Both the position numbers and the translations under genes were made by a program. Shown here piece after piece: positions 1 to 5,159 of a DNA stretch of 5,159 bases; the stretch's first letter is position 1; every line of letters starts with the position of its first letter. Below the pieces are notes generated by a model. The model worked only from the letters and a program-made list of their open reading frames with translations, was not told the origin of the DNA and did no database searches. Source of the stretch: Candidatus Micrarchaeaceae archaeon (GTDB lineage: Archaea; Micrarchaeota; Micrarchaeia; Micrarchaeales; CABMGC01); the NCBI GenBank assembly GCA_027310795.1, contig DAIDAD010000045.1, forward strand, positions 1-5,159. Reading direction: 5' to 3'.

Positions 1-1
1 C

Positions 2-382
2 GTATCCACGGATCTTGAAAAGGAATTGCCGTACTCTATGAGGACGGAGTTTGTGCCGTACAAGCTGAAGGCCAACGGCAGGGGCTCCTCGTCCCTTATT
101 GTTGACATAAGGAACCTCACCAAGGAGCCGGTGATGAGCTCCGTGGTCGTCGAGGTGCCGCAGAGGCTCAGCCTTGACGACGTTGGAATGGCAAGGGAGA
201 AGGAAGTGAGGCTCGGCACCCTTGCGCCTAACGAGGAGAAACGTGCCATGATTGACATATTCTCGAATTCAGGCACCGACAAGGGCGATTACACCGTTTC
301 TGTGACGGCATTCATACATTACAGGGATTACGGACATGTGCTCAATTCCATGAAGAAGCGGGTCCTTCTTTCAGCCCTGTGA
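2..382 (+). CDS. Partial hypothetical protein, Ig-like (CARDB/NEW3-like) beta-sandwich
   Basis: I do not recognise this gene by name. The frame is open from base 2, so the 5' end probably lies outside the window. A TTG at 26 (after AAAAGGAA) and an ATG at 38 are possible internal starts, but the coding character continues upstream of both. The 126 visible residues alternate hydrophobic strands with turns: a strand around 32-36 followed by N38-L39-T40-K41-E42-P43, then VVVEVP, a turn 'LGTLAPNEEK', and a final GDYTVSVTA strand. That layout resembles the CARDB/NEW3 class of Ig folds often found in archaeal surface or scaffold proteins. No membrane segment or signal peptide is visible in this part, and cysteine is absent. 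The end of the gene overlaps by 12 bp, tail to tail, with the winged-helix gene on the other strand. The fold is an inference from strand pattern alone and the function is unknown. Confidence 0.72.
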   Translation, partial: VSTDLEKELPYSMRTEFVPYKLKANGRGSSSLIVDIRNLTKEPVMSSVVVEVPQRLSLDDVGMAREKEVRLGTLAPNEEKRAMIDIFSNSGTDKGDYTVSVTAFIHYRDYGHVLNSMKKRVLLSAL

Positions 383-691
383 TCCGTTCTGCGGCTTTTG
401 CTGCTGCTGATCGGCTTGTGCATTCATCTTCTGCGATATGCTGCTCAGCCCCTGCGCTATCTCCCTGCCCTTTTCAGTTAGGAATATGCGCTTTATGCGT
501 CCGTGCTTCTCGCTGCCCGTTATACCAAGGCTCTCGCACTTGTTGAAGAAGTTGCTGGTGTGTATGTAAGTTACATTGGCCTCTTTTGCAAGGTCCGATA
601 TGTGCCATTCCTTTTCTGCAATGAGCGCGGTTATAAGCTTGACCTGCTTCTCCTTGAAGAATAGTACACCTAAAGAATCTTTTTTCGGCAT
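371..691 (-). CDS. Winged helix-turn-helix DNA-binding protein, MarR-like
   Basis: This is a 106-residue predicted transcription regulator. Residues 16-28 form a helix, residues 31-57 give the helix-turn-helix (ISDLAKEANVTYIHTSNFF, then a short helix ending ESLGI), and residues 59-75 give a wing with basic tips (EKHGRIKRIF) followed by the 'LTEKGREIA' helix typical of MarR/PadR-like winged-helix proteins. The last 16 residues are low complexity, rich in Q, N and K. The ATG at 691 lies 12 bases after the stop of the pilin-like gene, so the two are very likely co-transcribed; no Shine-Dalgarno sequence is clear. A different-frame ATG overlaps the pilin stop (TAATG at 702-706), but it leads to a non-protein-like reading. 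The protein may control its own operon or the divergent glycosyltransferase. That is inference; no ligand domain is present, and a DNA-binding role is the only function the sequence supports. Confidence 0.85.
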   Translation of the reverse strand: MPKKDSLGVLFFKEKQVKLITALIAEKEWHISDLAKEANVTYIHTSNFFNKCESLGITGSEKHGRIKRIFLTEKGREIAQGLSSISQKMNAQADQQQQKPQNGSQG

Positions 692-703
692 GTTGGTCAG
701 TCA

Positions 704-1177
704 TTACTTATGCACAACCTTGGTCTCGATCTTGCCGTATATAAGCTGCTGGAATCCTGTGTATGTATCAGTATAATTGATGGCTATGCTTCCTGTGAAG
801 ACTGAATCAAGGGTGCCTGTAAATATAACGTTTCCTGTATAGCAGGTGATTGCAAAGGTATTGTTTGTGCCTGTATTCATCACTATCGCATTCGCATACG
901 TGTGTATGTTTGCAAGCGTCTGGTTTGAGTTGCAGCCTACCTGCTTCACCGATATGGGATTTGTGTTCGTGTACTGTATGTTCAGCAGCACAAGCCCGTT
1001 GCCATACAGATAGTCGCTGGTGCAGCTGAATCCTGCAGGCATGGTGCATAAGTTCGTGAAGTACGACTGAGGAGTGAATACGTTGAGCGCGTAAAGCGCT
1101 ATAAGGACTATCGCTATTATCAGTATTGCCCAACTGTATGTCATCAGGTATTCCAGTGCGCTCTGCAGTTTTTGCAT
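704..1177 (-). CDS. Type IV pilin-like protein with class III signal peptide
   Basis: This 157-residue protein is probably a pilin or pseudopilin that is processed by an archaeal prepilin peptidase (PibD/EppA type) and assembled at the cell surface. The N-terminus has a short basic start (MQKL), then QSALEYLMTYSW followed by an unbroken hydrophobic stretch to about residue 34. Taking Q5 as +1 puts E9 at +5, the expected position. The residue before the cut is L4 rather than the usual G or A, which is atypical. The ectodomain is rich in N, T and beta strands, with four cysteines (C44, C52, C82, C112) that could form two disulfides, and sequons at N85, N105 and N134. The ATG at 1177 lies about 25 bases from a TATA box, which suggests a leaderless transcript. 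It is followed closely by the winged-helix gene. Such QSALEYLMTY proteins occur in many copies in Micrarchaeota-like genomes, so which filament it belongs to is not known. Confidence 0.85.
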   Translation of the reverse strand: MQKLQSALEYLMTYSWAILIIAIVLIALYALNVFTPQSYFTNLCTMPAGFSCTSDYLYGNGLVLLNIQYTNTNPISVKQVGCNSNQTLANIHTYANAIVMNTGTNNTFAITCYTGNVIFTGTLDSVFTGSIAINYTDTYTGFQQLIYGKIETKVVHK

Positions 1178-1198
1178 GCTTTTATTATGACTAAAAGG

Positions 1199-1206
1199 AT
1201 TATAAA
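1199..1206 (-). promoter_or_regulatory. TATA box for the pilin-like operon
   Basis: On the minus strand these bases read TTTATAAT, within TTATTTATAATC. The centre lies about 25 bases upstream of the A of the pilin-like ATG at 1177. Archaeal TATA boxes usually sit 25-27 bases upstream of the transcription start, so transcription would begin at or next to the start codon and give a leaderless mRNA. That fits the lack of a Shine-Dalgarno sequence in between. Confidence 0.62.
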
Positions 1207-1207
1207 T
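1200..1207 (+). promoter_or_regulatory. Possible TATA box for the glycosyltransferase gene
   Basis: The same AT-rich core reads TTATAAAT on the plus strand. A start site about 26 bases downstream would fall near 1230, leaving a leader of about 29 bases before the ATG at 1259. A weaker alternative is CATATTCG at 1232-1239, which sits about 24 bases before that ATG and would give a leaderless message. The sequence alone does not decide between them. Confidence 0.35.
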
Positions 1208-1210
1208 AAT

Positions 1211-1225
1211 CTACCCCATAGGTAG
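1211..1225. repeat. Perfect inverted repeat, candidate operator
   Basis: CTACC-CCATA-GGTAG is a perfect 5-bp inverted repeat with a 5-base spacer. It lies directly upstream of the leftward TATA box, where the BRE or an activator would bind, and between the rightward TATA box and its expected start site. This placement suits a dimeric winged-helix regulator, such as the one encoded at 371-691, but binding is not shown and a 5-bp arm can occur by chance. Confidence 0.35.
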
Positions 1226-1233
1226 TCACAGCA

Positions 1234-1247
1234 TATTCGTTATTCGT
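1234..1247 (+). repeat. Tandem heptamer TATTCGT x2
   Basis: Two exact adjacent copies of TATTCGT lie just before the glycosyltransferase start. They may be a binding site, a weak promoter element or simple replication slippage. No function can be assigned from sequence. Confidence 0.4.
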
Positions 1248-1258
1248 TGGGATATTTG

Positions 1259-3010
1259 ATGGCAATTTTTGGATACATGCTTACGCTAGTGTACATACTT
1301 ATGCTGGCAGGGTTTATCCTATCGCTGTTCCTATTCAGGAAGGACATACGCAAGGCCATAGGGAAAAAGATAACAAAGAATTCGCTCATAGCCCTGTTCT
1401 TCATATTGCTGTTTTTCGTAATCTTCCTTGCAATGTTCGTGCATCCTCTTGAACAGCTGTATTTCGACGAGAACATATACCAGGGCATAGCGATGAACAT
1501 ACTGAAGAATGGCAATGCATTCTGGTGCCAGTACGGGAGCGCGTACCTGAACCAGTGCGGCGCGAGCACCGTATACCACGACCCTGTCGAGTGGTCGTTT
1601 TACATAGCGCTTGCATTTGCTGTCTTCGGGATAGGGACTTCGACGGCATATGGGATACAGATGGCTGCCGGCGTTCTTTTGATAATAAGCGTTTTCCTCC
1701 TTGCATCGTCAATGAAAGGCAGCAGGGCAGGGACGCTCGCTGCTCTTGCCATAGCAATTATGCCTGAGGTGCTGATATGGTCGAGGGCCCAGGCCGTGCC
1801 CGACCTTGCATTTGCAGCCTTCGCCACGCTCTCGTTCTTCTTCTTCACGCTTTTCGCAGAGAATAAAAGGAGCTCACTGCTGATACCTTTCCTCCTCTCC
1901 CTCGGAATTGCGATATACATGAGGACAGAAGGTTTCCTCCTGCTGCCGCTGTTCCTGGTACTGTTTTTCATATACGGGAAAGGCCCTGTCAGGCAGAACT
2001 TTGCAGAGGCAGTGAAATGGCTCAGTGCACTTGTCAACGCTGATGAGCGATCAATGTTCTCCTTGGTCATGTTCCTGCTCCTGCTGATACCTCAGGCGTA
2101 CTACATATCGGGGCAATTGGCAAGCCCGCAGTTCGGGCAGGGAAGCACTGGCCTGTTCTCCATAGCCAATTTCAAGAACAACGCACCGACCAACATAGAT
2201 TACCTCCTTGGCAACTTCAACAACACGTCCTTTTACCCTGCAGCCTTCCCTGCAGAGGCAACAATCCTTGCAGTCATCGGGATAGCCGTGCTCATAGTAG
2301 CAGGAGTAAGGAGGAATAACAATTTTGCGATAATAGGGCTGCTGGGGCTTTGGTTCCTTGCATATTTCCTTTTCTATGCGTTCTTCTATGCAGGCGGTGC
2401 CACATACGGGGTAGATTCAAGGATGATGCTGCAGACGCATCCGCAGATAGCGATTTTCTCTGCGATAGGGATAGTTGAGATTGCAGGTTTCCTCGGGGCG
2501 GTTAGAAAAAGCAAGAAGGAAAAGCGCAGCAGGAAAATTGCCAGCTCCAGGAAGATTAGAAAGGCACTGATGTATGTTGCATATGCCGCATTCATAACCG
2601 TGATGGCGTATGTTTTCTTGATTTTCCTCCCGCAGACCACCATGCTGCCGGGCAACGCGCCGCAGCAGAGCGTCATACTGCCTGCGACTAATTTCATAGA
2701 GTCGAATTACAGCGTAGTGCCTGCGGACTGTCTCGTATTCAGCTTCACGCCAGACATTTGGTACGAGGCTGGCAGGCCTTCCGCACAGATAGGATACCTC
2801 AGCAGCACGAACCAGAGTTTCATGAGTTTCGAAAAAAGCTACAGGTGCTTTGTACTTGATTACGGGTACTGGTGCCTTGTACCGCCGTTCCACAGCTCGA
2901 CATGCGCTACGGATTCAAACAGGTACAACGTGAGCGTACTTGGGACGAGCAGCATAGGCAACTCAGGATACAACGCGTCCTTCCTGCTGCTCAGGAATTA
3001 CTCTACTTAG
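1259..3010 (+). CDS. Polytopic membrane glycosyltransferase, GT-C type (PMT_2/ArnT-like)
   Basis: This 583-residue membrane protein probably transfers sugar from a lipid-linked donor to an acceptor on the outer face of the membrane. I chose the ATG at 1259; an in-frame TTG at 1247 would add four residues, and the numbers here use that longer form. About 12-13 hydrophobic segments are visible. The loop after the second (67-114) holds D74-E75 in 'YFDENIYQG', matching the acidic motif of PMT/ArnT enzymes. Further family-like features are 'DPVEW' leading into a membrane segment (112-116), 'SMKGSRAGTLAAL' and 'SRAQAVPDLAF' with R180 and D186. A Lys/Arg-rich loop (419-440) precedes the last membrane segment. 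The final 120 residues form an outer domain with four cysteines (C495, C534, C543, C553) and five sequons. One membrane segment before the family core looks extra. Substrate and donor are unknown. The end overlaps the convergent surface-protein gene by 8 bp. Confidence 0.82.
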   Translation: MAIFGYMLTLVYILMLAGFILSLFLFRKDIRKAIGKKITKNSLIALFFILLFFVIFLAMFVHPLEQLYFDENIYQGIAMNILKNGNAFWCQYGSAYLNQCGASTVYHDPVEWSFYIALAFAVFGIGTSTAYGIQMAAGVLLIISVFLLASSMKGSRAGTLAALAIAIMPEVLIWSRAQAVPDLAFAAFATLSFFFFTLFAENKRSSLLIPFLLSLGIAIYMRTEGFLLLPLFLVLFFIYGKGPVRQNFAEAVKWLSALVNADERSMFSLVMFLLLLIPQAYYISGQLASPQFGQGSTGLFSIANFKNNAPTNIDYLLGNFNNTSFYPAAFPAEATILAVIGIAVLIVAGVRRNNNFAIIGLLGLWFLAYFLFYAFFYAGGATYGVDSRMMLQTHPQIAIFSAIGIVEIAGFLGAVRKSKKEKRSRKIASSRKIRKALMYVAYAAFITVMAYVFLIFLPQTTMLPGNAPQQSVILPATNFIESNYSVVPADCLVFSFTPDIWYEAGRPSAQIGYLSSTNQSFMSFEKSYRCFVLDYGYWCLVPPFHSSTCATDSNRYNVSVLGTSSIGNSGYNASFLLLRNYST

Positions 3011-3812
3011 TCCTTTTCCTTTTGATGAGCCTTTGCCTCAGCACTAGGAGCAGCAGCATTATGACAGCGGCAATGACTGCGAGCGGCGCCGCGTACTCCT
3101 TCAGGTAGTCTGGCCCGGGCTGATACGGGTTTATGCTTATTATATCGAGGGAGCCGTAGTTGATGCCGTTGTATGCATATTCAAGTGCGACTGCGCCAGA
3201 ATATGTGGAATTGCCAGGCTGCAGATTGCCGTAGAACGTGAAGTTCGAATACTGGTACGGGCTTATGGAGAAAGGCACGGGAGCGCTGCCCTGCCTCTTC
3301 AGCTCTGGAGGAGCTATAAGCACGATGTTACCTGAGATCCGGCTCTGCGAAAAGCTGTATATGCTGCCCGTGACCCTGAAAGTGCTTGAGTTTACGTCCT
3401 TGACAGAAACATTGCTTATGCCTGCCATAGATGAATAGGTTTCCGAGTTCTTGACTGAGCATGGGAACACCACAGTGAAGAGTTGCGTGCCTTCCTGATA
3501 CGTTGCTATGAAATAATAGATGAACGTGCCTATGCTGTTGGATATGCTTGAGTTTATTGCAAAATGGGCTGTTCCTTCAGGAGTTATCTGGTTTGCGTAG
3601 TAATAGCCGGTCGTGATGTTGGAGAATGCGGGGAAGGACTGGATGAAAAGGCCTGAGGCGCTGTCCGTGCCGCTGTTTGAGATCGAGAAGTTTATGGTAT
3701 TGTTTGAGTTGAGCTTTGAAACGCACGTGCCTGTGAGCGTGACTGTGCCTGCAAAAGCAGTCAGCGCAAACAGGTTTAGGATTAGGAGCGGCATTAGCTT
3801 GTACACTTTCAC
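3003..3812 (-). CDS. Sequon-rich surface protein with signal peptide and C-terminal membrane anchor
   Basis: I do not recognise a named family for this 269-residue protein. It has a Sec-type signal peptide (about residues 1-21, basic MKVYK start, hydrophobic core, A19-F20-A21 before G22), an outer region rich in S, T, N, G and aromatic beta strands that may form two Ig-like modules, and one membrane helix (about 239-258) followed by a strongly basic tail (RQRLIKRKRTK). That is type I topology with most of the protein outside. There are eight N-X-S/T sequons (N37, N41, N65, N87, N134, N141, N190, N201) and only two cysteines (C30, C118). The start is GTG at 3812, four bases after the ATPase stop, with no separate promoter, so translation is probably coupled. 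Being co-transcribed with a secretion ATPase suggests a pilus- or secretion-linked role, but that is inference. Its 3' end overlaps the glycosyltransferase gene by 8 bp. Confidence 0.8.
   Translation of the reverse strand: MKVYKLMPLLILNLFALTAFAGTVTLTGTCVSKLNSNNTINFSISNSGTDSASGLFIQSFPAFSNITTGYYYANQITPEGTAHFAINSSISNSIGTFIYYFIATYQEGTQLFTVVFPCSVKNSETYSSMAGISNVSVKDVNSSTFRVTGSIYSFSQSRISGNIVLIAPPELKRQGSAPVPFSISPYQYSNFTFYGNLQPGNSTYSGAVALEYAYNGINYGSLDIISINPYQPGPDYLKEYAAPLAVIAAVIMLLLLVLRQRLIKRKRTK
3011..3023 (+). terminator. Possible T-rich terminator of the glycosyltransferase gene
   Basis: TCCTTTTCCTTTT directly follows the glycosyltransferase stop at 3008-3010, and archaeal transcription often ends at such T-rich tracts without a hairpin. 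On the other strand the same bases encode the end of the Lys/Arg tail of the surface protein, so codon demands alone could explain the T runs. Confidence 0.3.
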
Positions 3813-3816
3813 ACCA

Positions 3817-5130
3817 TCATGAGAGCGTGCCTGCGCTTTCGAGTCCTATCTTCTGGAGGGCCTTTCCAGGATTGTCGTAGTACTCCTTGCAGTACTCGTT
3901 TATCCCGCGCAGGTCTCTTACTCCCAGCTTATTCAGGGCTTCCAGTATCTTCGCCCTCCTGTTCTCCTCGCCCAATATTTCATTGGGCGTATATCCTGTG
4001 AGCCTTGCGAGCGCGTCCCTGTAGGTTATGCTCGGGAGTATCGGCGATCCCTTCTTCGTCTTGTAATCGTAAAGGTATAGGTCTGAAAGAAGCACCTTTG
4101 TCTCCACTCCGGAGACTTCTGATATCTGCGTGACCCTTCTCTCGAAGCTCTTCTCCATGCTGACCTGCGAAACGACCATGAGCGCGTCTATCAGGTTTAT
4201 CGCGTTGCTGTTTATGCTCATCGGCGATTGCTCTAGCCTGTTGACAATGTCCCTTGTGTTGCTCGCGTGTATGGTGCTGAACACTATCTTCCCAATCGTC
4301 ATCGCAGAGATCATGTCCTTTGCCTCTGCGCCCCTGACCTCGCCTATGACTATCATGTCGGGCCTCATCCTCAGCACGTTCTTCAACAGGTCTTCAAGGC
4401 TGAGCTCAAGGTTTGTCTCGAGCCTTACGCAGTTCTCCTGCGTCTCCGTGTTTAACTCATAAGTGTCCTCTACGACGACCACTCTTTCTTCGGGCCTGAA
4501 GAAGCTGAACATCGCATTGAGGAGAGTGGTCTTGCCGCTGCCCGGGGTGCCGCCGACGAGCATGTTTGCAGGCCTTATCTTAAGGCCTTCGGAATAGAGC
4601 CAGAGCCTAGCAGCTATGTTGTAGTTGAGCTCGCCGAAGTTCACAAGGTCTATTACGCTGTACGCGTGCTTCTTGAAATTCCTTATCGTCACGCTCGCGC
4701 CCCTTGGCGACTTGACGACGTTGGCCCTTGAGCCGTTCGGCAGATGGATGTCGTATATGTGCTTGTGCGCCTCGTTTGCTGTCGCATACATGCTGAGCTT
4801 CTTCACGAACCTGCGCAGCTCTTTCGGCGTGGTGAGTTTTTCAGGAACCTTTACCTCGCCTTCGGATCCCTTGTTCACGAATATGTTGTCAGTGCCATTC
4901 ACCATTATGTCCTCCACCTGCTCGTCATGGAGATACTTGTTTATCGGGGAAAAGTCGGATATGTCGTTGACTATGTGGTTTATCTGTTCCTGTGATATTG
5001 AAGGATTGAATGTCTTTGCTATTTTTTCAACTACGCCGTATATTGATGAATCGTTCTCTGCATCGCTCATCTTTCCCTCTAATTCCTCGAATACCTTCTC
5101 TTCAAAATCGTAAAATTCCTCTTCGCTCAT
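3817..5130 (-). CDS. Type II/IV secretion system ATPase, CpaF/TadA-like (GspE/VirB11 superfamily)
   Basis: This complete 437-residue cytoplasmic hexameric-type ATPase would power assembly of a pilus or a related secretion machine. The order is: an acidic N-terminus (1-30), an N-terminal domain with 'EDIMVNGTDNIFVNKG' (73-88) typical of CpaF/TadA proteins, a region with 'LPNGSRANVV' (130-139) and 'GASVTIRNF' (144-152) supplying arginines, the Walker A motif GTPGSGKT (194-201, K200, T201), the Asp box VVVVEDTYEL (E221, D222), the Walker B motif with catalytic glutamate 'MIVIGEVRG' (E264), and the His box 'STIHAS' (H288). The C-terminus has an archaeal-type helical end (about 390-430, 'GVRDLRGINEYCKEYY'). 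All catalytic motifs look intact. The ATG at 5130 gives a normal family N-terminus. The surface-protein gene follows after four bases. A pilin-like gene lies in the same window, but no platform protein is present, so the exact machine (adhesive pilus, archaellum-like or other) is not settled. Confidence 0.93.
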   Translation of the reverse strand: MSEEEFYDFEEKVFEELEGKMSDAENDSSIYGVVEKIAKTFNPSISQEQINHIVNDISDFSPINKYLHDEQVEDIMVNGTDNIFVNKGSEGEVKVPEKLTTPKELRRFVKKLSMYATANEAHKHIYDIHLPNGSRANVVKSPRGASVTIRNFKKHAYSVIDLVNFGELNYNIAARLWLYSEGLKIRPANMLVGGTPGSGKTTLLNAMFSFFRPEERVVVVEDTYELNTETQENCVRLETNLELSLEDLLKNVLRMRPDMIVIGEVRGAEAKDMISAMTIGKIVFSTIHASNTRDIVNRLEQSPMSINSNAINLIDALMVVSQVSMEKSFERRVTQISEVSGVETKVLLSDLYLYDYKTKKGSPILPSITYRDALARLTGYTPNEILGEENRRAKILEALNKLGVRDLRGINEYCKEYYDNPGKALQKIGLESAGTLS

Positions 5131-5159
5131 CTACACCAACAATCCGCACAACAATATGA
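5131..5159 (-). other. Upstream edge of the ATPase gene
   Basis: Only 29 bases precede the ATPase start. On the minus strand they contain GGTG four bases before the ATG (a weak ribosome-binding candidate) and CATATTG about 25 bases upstream (a weak TATA candidate). One minus-strand frame runs open to a TAG that abuts the ATG, and another ends at a TGA overlapping it as ATGA, so an upstream operon gene may end here. The fragment is too short to decide. Confidence 0.3.

Larger units (their letters stand above)
1178..1258. promoter_or_regulatory. Divergent intergenic control region
   Basis: These 81 bp separate the pilin-like operon (leftward) from the glycosyltransferase gene (rightward) and are the only sizeable non-coding stretch in the window. 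They hold an AT-rich core near 1199-1210 that reads as a TATA box on either strand, a perfect 5-bp inverted repeat at 1211-1225 and a doubled heptamer at 1234-1247. The arrangement suggests one compact switch region serving both directions. That is inference from position and sequence only. Confidence 0.6.

Noticed and set aside
680..685. T6 run on the plus strand, considered as a terminator for the first gene
   Set aside because: It lies about 300 bases after the stop and is explained by lysine codons at the start of the winged-helix protein on the other strand.
474..704. Alternative minus-strand frame starting at an ATG that overlaps the pilin-like stop (TAATG)
   Set aside because: The stop-start overlap looks attractive for coupling, but the 76-residue product is rich in H, Q, C and R with no fold pattern, while the neighbouring frame from 691 encodes a clear winged-helix protein.
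807..1133. Minus-strand frame of 108 codons within the pilin-like gene
   Set aside because: It is an out-of-frame reading of the pilin-like gene with a histidine- and cysteine-rich random composition.
1600..2070. Minus-strand open frame of 156 codons inside the glycosyltransferase gene
   Set aside because: It is antisense to well-supported membrane segments and its composition (many S, R, A and K without a folding pattern) fits a shadow reading.
2417..2893. Minus-strand open frame of 158 codons inside the glycosyltransferase gene
   Set aside because: It is antisense to the coding frame, with scattered R, H and C residues and no recognisable domain or start signals.
4625..5113. Long plus-strand open frame of 162 codons opposite the ATPase gene
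   Set aside because: It lies wholly inside the ATPase gene on the opposite strand, has a biased serine, phenylalanine and cysteine content typical of an antisense shadow, and no promoter or ribosome site. The ATPase on the other strand has intact motifs.
1..5159. Search for CRISPR repeats, tRNA-like cloverleaves, insertion-sequence ends or toxin-antitoxin pairs
   Set aside because: No regularly spaced repeats, no tRNA arms, no transposase motifs and no paired small genes were seen by eye; the window is almost fully accounted for by six genes.

Overview
The window looks like a DPANN archaeon, most likely a Micrarchaeota (ARMAN-type) genome of middling GC. The main reasons are a class III signal-peptide protein with the QSALEYLMTY-type N-terminus that is abundant in that group, a CpaF/TadA-like archaeal secretion ATPase, heavy use of AGG and ATA codons, a TATA box placed for a leaderless transcript, and very tight packing of genes. 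The lineage is inferred from these traits and was not tested by a search. I see no rRNA, tRNA, CRISPR array, insertion sequence or origin.

Layout from left to right. (1) The 3' part of a plus-strand gene for a small Ig-like (CARDB/NEW3-like) protein reaches 382 and overlaps by 12 bp, tail to tail, with (2) a minus-strand winged-helix regulator (371-691). Twelve bases upstream of the regulator is (3) a minus-strand type IV pilin-like protein (704-1177), probably its operon partner. (4) An 81-bp divergent control region (1178-1258) carries a TATA box, a perfect 5-bp inverted repeat and a 7-bp tandem repeat. (5) A large polytopic GT-C-type glycosyltransferase runs on the plus strand (1259-3010) and overlaps by 8 bp, again tail to tail, with (6) a minus-strand, sequon-rich type I membrane surface protein (3003-3812). 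Four bases upstream of that gene is (7) a complete minus-strand type II/IV secretion ATPase (3817-5130). The last 29 bp hold only the upstream edge of the ATPase gene. No stretch over 300 bp lacks a gene.

The theme is the cell surface: an exported pilin, a pilus or secretion ATPase, an exported membrane-anchored protein and a membrane glycosyltransferase. The exported proteins are rich in N-glycosylation sequons. A plausible reading is a surface-filament or secretion locus with its own small regulator and a nearby sugar-transfer enzyme. The platform protein (TadC/GspF type) and the prepilin peptidase are not in the window, so a complete system is not shown. Nothing here is clearly a new system. 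The most interesting parts are the ATPase plus glycoprotein pair, the pilin plus regulator pair behind a compact divergent promoter, and the two overlapping convergent gene ends.
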